From contig CAZLVB010000033.1 of NCBI GenBank assembly GCA_964562855.1, positions 1 to 8,658 on the forward strand: a stretch of 8,658 bases of DNA. The letters run 5' to 3'. A program made the translations under genes and the position numbers. The notes below the pieces were generated by a model. The model worked only from the letters and a program-made list of their open reading frames with translations, searched no databases and was not told the DNA's origin. Source of the stretch: 2-12-FULL-41-17 sp964562855 (GTDB taxonomy: Bacteria > Patescibacteriota > Microgenomatia > Curtissbacterales > GWA2-41-24). Positions 1 to 4,349 of this stretch are shown piece by piece; positions within the stretch are counted from its first letter, which is position 1; each line of letters opens with the position of its first letter.

Positions 1-264
1 ACAGCTCCGGCTGCCAAGAAAGTGGAAAAACCGTCAGGGGAAGATCAGTCTAAGAAAAAGGAAAGCTTTGAAGACAGCATGGCCCAGATGCAGTCACAAA
101 TGATTCTTATCATGCCGGCAATGATCGCTTTTTTCTCTTACGGATTCCCCATCGGACTCTCCCTCTATTGGAATACGTTTACCATTGTTGGTATTATCCA
201 GCAGTACATAATTGCGGGTGCAGGGAGCTTGAATAAATACTTGCCCGAAAAGTGGCGCAAATAA
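1..264 (+). CDS. yidC: YidC/Oxa1 membrane protein insertase, C-terminal part (5' end outside window)
   Basis: This is the last 87 codons of a membrane protein insertase that helps proteins enter and fold in the cytoplasmic membrane, with or without SecYEG. The reading frame is open to the first base of the window, so the GTG at 22 is an internal valine codon and not a start. Residues from about 34 onward (MPAMIAFFSYGFPIGLSLYW, then IIQQY) match the last two membrane spans of the YidC/SpoIIIJ family: a methionine/proline entry, the FPxGLxLYW signature and the QQY end. The preceding ~30 residues are rich in lysine, glutamate and serine and correspond to the cytoplasmic loop before the penultimate span, which looks lengthened and charged. 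The tail ends KWRK, which fits a short basic cytoplasmic end. khpB follows after 41 bp, the usual neighbour. The identification is firm; only the length of the missing N-terminal part is unknown. Confidence 0.93.
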   Translation, partial: TAPAAKKVEKPSGEDQSKKKESFEDSMAQMQSQMILIMPAMIAFFSYGFPIGLSLYWNTFTIVGIIQQYIIAGAGSLNKYLPEKWRK

Positions 265-266
265 AT

Positions 267-309
267 ATTCGCATAAATTCGAGCTAAAAATTCGCATTAA
301 TTTGCATGA
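267..309 (+). repeat. Four degenerate ATTCGCAT-type repeats between yidC and khpB
   Basis: Four units follow one another without gaps: ATTCGCATAA (267-276), ATTCGAGCTAAAA (277-289), ATTCGCATTA (290-299) and ATTTGCATGA (300-309). Together they fill almost the whole 41-bp gap, and the last unit contains the khpB start codon. There is no Shine-Dalgarno sequence and no clear -10 hexamer. Related short units with AAATTTCG or TGCGAGAAAT cores recur at 8499-8607. The units are visible by eye, but in AT-rich DNA part of this similarity could be chance. Confidence 0.5.
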
Positions 310-776
310 AACATAAATTAGACGAAAACTTGGTTGCCGAAAATATCAGGCAAATCATTGAAGGCCTGGATGTTTCGGCAACAGTCGAAGTTTCAAAAGA
401 AGGCAATGTTTTCTTTGTCGACATATCATCCCCCGACAGCGCTCTTTTGATTGGCAAACACGGAATGAATTTGGATAGCCTGCAGTTCATTTTGGCGGTT
501 CGCCTGAAAACACTGACCCAAAATGAAGATTTTGAGGTCTTTGTCGATATCAACGACTGGCGCAGGCAAAAAGAGGAAAAGCTTAAAAAAATGGCAATCT
601 CTGTTGCGAAGCAGGTTGCCGAAAGCGCCAAAGAGCAGTCAATATATAATCTGAAAAGTAGCGAAAGACGGGTAATCCACACGATTCTTTCTGATCATCC
701 GGGAGTTTCGACAGTTTCCGAAGGTGAAGGCCCTGACAGGCATTTAGTTGTCAGGCCTAAAGTTGCCGAAAGTTGA
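306..776 (+). CDS. khpB: KhpB/Jag-type RNA-binding protein (KH-R3H domains)
   Basis: This 156-residue protein has two single-strand nucleic-acid-binding modules. A KH-like domain covers about residues 25-85, with the GxxG-type loop IGKHGMNLDSLQ at 49-60. An R3H domain covers about 113-152, with R121 and H125 of the RxxxH motif, followed by HPGVSTVSEGEGPDRHLVVR, a very characteristic end for this family. In Firmicutes KhpB (Jag/EloR) pairs with KhpA as an RNA chaperone and affects cell elongation and division; that role is known for the family and only inferred here. The N-terminal Jag_N domain of the longer forms is absent. The position directly after yidC is the standard arrangement. The ATG at 306 has no Shine-Dalgarno sequence. 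The stop TGA shares its last base with the ATG of the next gene, so the two are probably translationally coupled. Confidence 0.92.
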   Translation: MKHKLDENLVAENIRQIIEGLDVSATVEVSKEGNVFFVDISSPDSALLIGKHGMNLDSLQFILAVRLKTLTQNEDFEVFVDINDWRRQKEEKLKKMAISVAKQVAESAKEQSIYNLKSSERRVIHTILSDHPGVSTVSEGEGPDRHLVVRPKVAES

Positions 777-2008
777 TGCGCGCATCCGATGGATTTTTCC
801 TTCTCACCTTAGCTTTAATCCCGGTTCAGCTCGGTAAATTCTTTTTCTTTTCCGATTCATATGTTCTGGGCATACCGATTGATTATTTGGCGCTCACAGT
901 CTATTTGATAGACTTTCCTTTAATCGGATATCTTCTGACATTTAGTCTGGAAAACCTATCTTCTGGCAGGCATGGTTTTAGAAATTTGGCGAGAGATTAC
1001 AGGGCCGAAAGAGATCTTATCTTAGTTTGGTCAATTTTAATTCTCTATCTTGCAATAGATACGATTTTTTTCGCCGAAATCAAGAGTCTCTCCTTTATAT
1101 TTCTGGCAAGATTTCTAACAGTTTCCTTATTTGGAATTTATGCGGTAAAAACTCTCAAAAACCGGAATTTGGCAAAAATCAGCATCTTTGTTTTAGCCTT
1201 TTCTGCTTCTTTACAGGCACTGATTGTTTTAGGGCAGTTTATCCTGCAAAGATCTTTGGGACTTTGGATCTTAGGTGAACGCGCCTTTGACACATCGACA
1301 GTTGGAATTGCCCATATCCAGCTTTTTGGCCGGCAACTTTTAAGGCCGTACGGAACTTTTCCTCATCCCAATGTGGCCGCAGCATTTTCCCTTTTGGTTT
1401 TTATAATCATTGATTCCCAAAGATCTCTTGTTCGAAAGAGAACAGTAGGGTTGTTTACCTTAATTATTTTGCCAATTTCCCTAACTGTTACCTATTCCAA
1501 ATCCGCCATCTTTTTGCTCCTGGTCTACTTGGTGACTCGCCTCAAAAAAATACCGCTGGTAGCAGCAATTGCGGCACTTGTTGCGGCGATTTTTACTGTA
1601 ATTCGCTCTCTGCCTGAGACACAACTGGCTTCTATCTCCGAAAGGATTGTCTTAATCGGTGTTGCGGTTGATATTTTTGTTAGAAACCCTCTGTTTGGTG
1701 CCGGCAGTTTCAATTTTATTCCGCAACTTGCCCTGCAAAACCTGACCGGCGCCAACCAAATTCGCCTTTTACAACCGGTTCACAATGTCTTCCTTTTAAT
1801 CCTCGCCGAAAACGGCTTCCTCGGTCTAGTCATTTTTATCTTGCTTCTTTTGACTATCCTTAAACGCGTTAACACAAAGGCTAAAATTCTGCTTTTTATA
1901 AGTCTTATGGTTTTTGCCTCATTCGACCATTTCTTATGGACCTTAAATCAGGGCCGGCTCTTATTCTGGATTACCTGTGCTTACATCATCTCCTCGCCCA
2001 AAGATTAA
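776..2008 (+). CDS. O-antigen polymerase/ligase-family membrane protein (Wzy/WaaL type)
   Basis: A 410-residue polytopic membrane protein with roughly ten or more hydrophobic spans. It has the pattern of the Wzy_C/O-antigen ligase superfamily: RPYGTFPHPNVAAAF at 190-204, a TYSKS motif ending a membrane span at 239-243 (where the family has T-x-S-R/K), a PLFGAGSFNF segment at 305-314 at the start of the large outside loop, and HNVFLLILAENGFLGL at 336-351. Such enzymes polymerise lipid-linked oligosaccharide repeats or transfer glycans from undecaprenyl diphosphate to an acceptor at the outer face of the membrane; sequence alone does not separate polymerase from ligase. The C-terminal DHFLWTLNQGRLLFW segment (384-398) is hydrophobic and aromatic. 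ATG at 776 is preferred over TTG at 773 because it gives the compact TGATG junction with khpB. A Wzx-like gene and a Wzz-like gene follow, which favours the polymerase reading. Confidence 0.85.
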   Translation: MRASDGFFLLTLALIPVQLGKFFFFSDSYVLGIPIDYLALTVYLIDFPLIGYLLTFSLENLSSGRHGFRNLARDYRAERDLILVWSILILYLAIDTIFFAEIKSLSFIFLARFLTVSLFGIYAVKTLKNRNLAKISIFVLAFSASLQALIVLGQFILQRSLGLWILGERAFDTSTVGIAHIQLFGRQLLRPYGTFPHPNVAAAFSLLVFIIIDSQRSLVRKRTVGLFTLIILPISLTVTYSKSAIFLLLVYLVTRLKKIPLVAAIAALVAAIFTVIRSLPETQLASISERIVLIGVAVDIFVRNPLFGAGSFNFIPQLALQNLTGANQIRLLQPVHNVFLLILAENGFLGLVIFILLLLTILKRVNTKAKILLFISLMVFASFDHFLWTLNQGRLLFWITCAYIISSPKD

Positions 2009-2011
2009 TTA

Positions 2012-2062
2012 AACATCTTTCCTTAGGAATGGTAACCCGAACTTTAGTCTGGGGAAGATGTT
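2012..2062. repeat. Inverted repeat between the polymerase-like and flippase genes
   Basis: AACATCTT at 2012-2019 is complementary to AAGATGTT at 2055-2062. With G-U pairing the stem extends inward through 2020-2023 and 2051-2054 to about 12 bp, leaving a 27-nt loop. The right arm is not followed by a T run, so this is not a standard intrinsic terminator. The right arm overlaps the TG and first bases of the extended -10 element proposed for the flippase gene, and the centres of the two arms are about 40 bp apart. It could be an operator or an mRNA structure; the sequence cannot decide. Confidence 0.45.
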
Positions 2063-2067
2063 ATATT
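2059..2067 (+). promoter_or_regulatory. Extended -10 promoter element before the flippase gene
   Basis: TGtTATATT is an extended -10 element whose hexamer (2062-2067) differs from TATAAT at one base. It ends 8 nt before ATG 2076, which places the transcript start within about two bases of that codon. No good -35 hexamer stands at the usual spacing, as is common for extended -10 promoters. The element overlaps the in-frame upstream ATG at 2058, which argues that 2058 is not the start. Confidence 0.45.
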
Positions 2068-2075
2068 GGCAAGTA

Positions 2076-3344
2076 ATGTATAAAAAGGTCTTTAAAAATA
2101 CCGCCTTTCAGGTAGCCGGTAAAGTCTTCACAGCTGGTACTACACTGTTAATTACTCTTCTAATAGGTCGGTCGCTTGGCCCTACAGGCTTTGGGGAATT
2201 CACCAAAATATTTGTCTTTGTCGGATATTTTTATACTTTTGCCGATTTCGGTCTAAACAGCATCTATGTCAGGATCGCCAATCAAAAATCGCAGATAAAG
2301 CTGCTGCAAATCCTTTCGGCTACCAGAATGATTTTAGCTCTTGTTCTCTTTGTCAGCGCCATCGCTATTTCTGCCCTGCTGCCTTATGACCCCATAAGGC
2401 AAACCGGGTTTTCGCCAATTGTTAAAATCGGCATTCTTATCGCCTCGGCGACAATTTTAACCCAGGCCGCTTATACAACTGCTAACGCCTACTTCCAGAG
2501 GAACTTAAGATACGACCTTTCAACAATTGCCGCAGTTTGCGCCTATCTGGTTATTCTGGCAAGCACTATTCTGATTACATTTTTGGGCGCAAGACTACTG
2601 GGATACGTTGCCGCCTACGTTTTAGGAGGCATTGTTTTGATGGCAGTCGCCTACTTTCTCATTACCCAAAAAATCCATAAATTTATCTTGCCAAAATTCG
2701 AAAAAAAGGCTATCCAAAATCTGCTTGCCGCTGCCTGGCCGGTAGGCTTAGCTTTAATCTTTAATTTGATTTATTTCCGCATCGATGTCTTAATTCTTTC
2801 TAACTTTCGAGAAAGTGCCGAAGTCGGGATTTACGGTCTGGCCTACCAGTTTTTTGAAAGTGCACTGGCCCTGCCGATCTTTCTGGTAAACGCCATTTAT
2901 CCTCTCCTCAATGCCCAATTTTCAAAAAGAAGCTTTGAACAATTCAGGTTGGCAACTTACCGCTGGCTGGCAATTCTTTCGGCAATCTCCATAATGGTCA
3001 CCATTTTTTTAATCGCCGTTTCATACCTTATACCTGTCCTCTACGATGTCCGCTTTGCCGCTTCCCGAACTGCCCTTATGATTTTGGCCTTGGGCATGCC
3101 TTTCTTTTTTATCTCCGCTCTGCTTTGGCACTTGCTGATCATTTTCAAAAGACAAAAATATCTCACCATTATCTACCTTGCCGGTGCCGCTACCAATGTC
3201 ATTTTGAATCTAATCTATATCCCCCGTTTTGGCTATCTGGCTGCAGCGACAGTGACTGTCGTTTCCGAGGCTTTTATTCTTGCACTTTTGATAATTGCAG
3301 TCATAGCAAACTCGAAAAATGCTTTAAAATATGCACATGATTAA
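2076..3344 (+). CDS. Wzx-type polysaccharide flippase (MATE/MOP superfamily)
   Basis: A 422-residue integral membrane protein with about 12-14 hydrophobic segments. The N-terminus carries the hallmark of the polysaccharide biosynthesis/RfbX family: KNTAFQVAGKV (7-17), then TLLITLLIGRSLGPTGFGEF (23-42) and the FADFGLN motif at 55-61. Mid-protein features include WPVGLALIFNLIYFRIDVLIL (221-241), where a single charged residue lies in a membrane span, and EVGIYGLAYQFFE (249-261), the usual start of the second half of these two-lobed transporters. The family moves undecaprenyl-diphosphate-linked oligosaccharides from the inner to the outer membrane face. The sugar carried cannot be predicted. Start 2076 (MYKKVFKN) fits the family N-terminus and the -10 element better than the in-frame ATG at 2058, which would add MLYWQV. 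The 3' end overlaps the next gene by 8 bp from ATG 3337, or by 14 bp if that gene starts at 3331. Confidence 0.88.
   Translation: MYKKVFKNTAFQVAGKVFTAGTTLLITLLIGRSLGPTGFGEFTKIFVFVGYFYTFADFGLNSIYVRIANQKSQIKLLQILSATRMILALVLFVSAIAISALLPYDPIRQTGFSPIVKIGILIASATILTQAAYTTANAYFQRNLRYDLSTIAAVCAYLVILASTILITFLGARLLGYVAAYVLGGIVLMAVAYFLITQKIHKFILPKFEKKAIQNLLAAAWPVGLALIFNLIYFRIDVLILSNFRESAEVGIYGLAYQFFESALALPIFLVNAIYPLLNAQFSKRSFEQFRLATYRWLAILSAISIMVTIFLIAVSYLIPVLYDVRFAASRTALMILALGMPFFFISALLWHLLIIFKRQKYLTIIYLAGAATNVILNLIYIPRFGYLAAATVTVVSEAFILALLIIAVIANSKNALKYAHD
3325..3330 (+). promoter_or_regulatory. Possible -10 element (TAAAAT) before the RNase H gene
   Basis: TAAAAT lies inside the 3' end of the flippase gene and ends 6 nt before ATG 3337, so the predicted +1 is the A of that codon. 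The same hexamer stands at the same distance before the gene starting at 4350. There is no -35 hexamer at normal spacing, and single AT-rich hexamers occur by chance, so support comes mainly from the repeated arrangement. Confidence 0.33.
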
Positions 3345-3753
3345 TGTCTTTTGTGATGGCGGCGCCAGAGGCAATCCCGGACCGGCTGCCTGGGGATTTG
3401 TGGTCTTTGAAGGTGGCAGTTTAAAAAAAGAAGCTTCTGGTTTCATTGGCATTGCGACAAACAATGTGGCCGAGTATACTGCGCTCATTCAGGCCTTAAA
3501 ATGGCTCTCGGACGGCTATAAAGGAAAAGACTTAGATATTAATCTTGATTCTCAACTGGTGGTTATGCAATTGAGCGGCCGCTATAAAGTTAAAAACGCC
3601 CAAATTAGGGAACTTGTAGTCAAAGTCCGCGAACTTGAGCCAAACTTTGGTAAAATTTCTTATCGGCATATCGAAAGATCTAAGAATAGACAGGCCGATA
3701 GGCTGGTAAATGTGGCTCTTGATGCCAAAAAGCGCAATCTAAAATCGAAATAA
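3337..3753 (+). CDS. Ribonuclease HI family protein (RVT_3 / RNase H-like fold)
   Basis: A compact 138-residue RNase H-fold protein. The catalytic carboxylates can be placed: D7 in CDGGARGNPGPAAWG, E46 in TNNVAEYTAL, D71 in LDSQLVV, and D121 in NRQADRLVN near the C-terminus, with H111 on the preceding flexible loop. It should cleave the RNA strand of RNA:DNA hybrids, for example R-loops or primers, in the cytoplasm. It lacks an N-terminal hybrid-binding domain and resembles the short rnhA-like group often annotated as reverse transcriptase-like. The start at 3337 (MINVFCDGG) fits the family N-terminus and lies exactly 7 nt after a TAAAAT; ATG 3331 would add only MH. The start overlaps the flippase stop. 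It looks functionally unrelated to the polysaccharide genes on either side and is probably there through gene packing. Confidence 0.88.
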   Translation: MINVFCDGGARGNPGPAAWGFVVFEGGSLKKEASGFIGIATNNVAEYTALIQALKWLSDGYKGKDLDINLDSQLVVMQLSGRYKVKNAQIRELVVKVRELEPNFGKISYRHIERSKNRQADRLVNVALDAKKRNLKSK

Positions 3754-3775
3754 TTGTAATGAAAAATATTGAAGT

Positions 3776-4336
3776 ATGGAATTAAAAGAATACATAAAGA
3801 TACTTAAAACAAATATTTTTTTAATTTTGCTTTTCGCGGTTTTAGGGGCATCTTTAGCCTTTTTCTTTGCCGCAAAATTCGAAAAAGATCGATCTTATCA
3901 GCAGATCTTCTTTATAACGGCACCATCGGAAACAGAAGAAGTCGGTTTTAGCTTTGAAGGGTTTTACTCAAGCGAAAAAGCAAGGAATTTTACCGACACG
4001 GCGATTGCCGTTATTTTGACTCCTGATTTCGCAGCCGAAGTCGCTCCGGTCAAAATCACCTCGGTAAGAAAAATCGCCCCACAGGTTATCCGGCTTTCAG
4101 CGCAAGCAGAAAATCAAAGCGAGGCCAAAGAGGCCTTAACAGACGCTAAAGACATCTTCAATCAAAAAATTATCGATTTGACCGGCTTTGAAAGTTTTCA
4201 GCTCAAACCAGTCGGTAATATGGTCACACCTCAAACAGCTAAATTTTCAAAAAATGCCCTTGTCGCTTTTGGCGCACTTGCCGGATTGATCTTCGCACTG
4301 GTAACTGTCGGCGCAAAAACCTACTTTAAAGTTTGA
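3776..4336 (+). CDS. Small Wzz-like (chain-length determinant) two-TM protein
   Basis: A 186-residue protein with the layout of a polysaccharide co-polymerase: a short N-terminal cytoplasmic stretch (MELKEYIKILKTN), a first membrane span at about 13-33, an outside domain of about 125 residues, and a second span at about 160-181 ending in the basic tail KTYFKV. ELKEYIKILKTN resembles the start of Wzz/Wzc-type proteins (LxxYxxxLrr), and the stretch before the second span has spaced prolines (P145, P152) as in the family, though fewer than usual. There is no kinase domain. Proteins of this type set the chain length of Wzy-made polymers. The outside domain is short for Wzz, so similarity is mainly in architecture. 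No Shine-Dalgarno sequence stands at a useful distance; GAAG ends one base before the ATG. Position in the cluster supports the call; it could also be an unrelated two-TM protein. Confidence 0.65.
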   Translation: MELKEYIKILKTNIFLILLFAVLGASLAFFFAAKFEKDRSYQQIFFITAPSETEEVGFSFEGFYSSEKARNFTDTAIAVILTPDFAAEVAPVKITSVRKIAPQVIRLSAQAENQSEAKEALTDAKDIFNQKIIDLTGFESFQLKPVGNMVTPQTAKFSKNALVAFGALAGLIFALVTVGAKTYFKV

Positions 4337-4337
4337 G

Positions 4338-4343
4338 TAAAAT
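4338..4343 (+). promoter_or_regulatory. Possible -10 element (TAAAAT) before the DUF4012 fusion gene
   Basis: TAAAAT begins two bases after the Wzz-like stop codon and ends 6 nt before ATG 4350, so the predicted +1 is the A of the start codon. A TG lies two bases upstream of the hexamer, one base off the ideal extended -10 spacing. No -35 hexamer is evident in the upstream coding sequence. The 13-bp gap between the genes has room for little else. Confidence 0.38.
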
Positions 4344-4349
4344 CGCAAT

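Noticed and set aside
22..264. GTG at 22 as the start of an 80-residue gene
   Set aside because: The frame stays open to base 1 and the content is the YidC C-terminus, so 22 is an internal codon of a truncated gene.
284..682. 132-residue minus-strand frame opposite khpB
   Set aside because: It lies fully antisense to a well-supported KH-R3H gene, has no recognisable domain and is cysteine/serine rich as antisense frames often are.
1..776. Replication origin or DnaA boxes near yidC-khpB
   Set aside because: The gene order suggests the origin may be near, but no convincing TTATCCACA-type boxes or clusters were seen in the window.
1027..1278. 83-residue plus-strand frame inside the polymerase-like gene
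   Set aside because: It is an out-of-frame shadow within a clear membrane-protein gene and shows no domain or start signal.
2012..2062. Rho-independent terminator after the polymerase-like gene
   Set aside because: The stem has a 27-nt loop and is followed by ATATTGG, not a T run.
2058..2075. ATG at 2058 as the flippase start
   Set aside because: It lies within the extended -10 element, adds MLYWQV ahead of the usual family N-terminus and has GGGGAAG directly against it with no spacing for ribosome binding.
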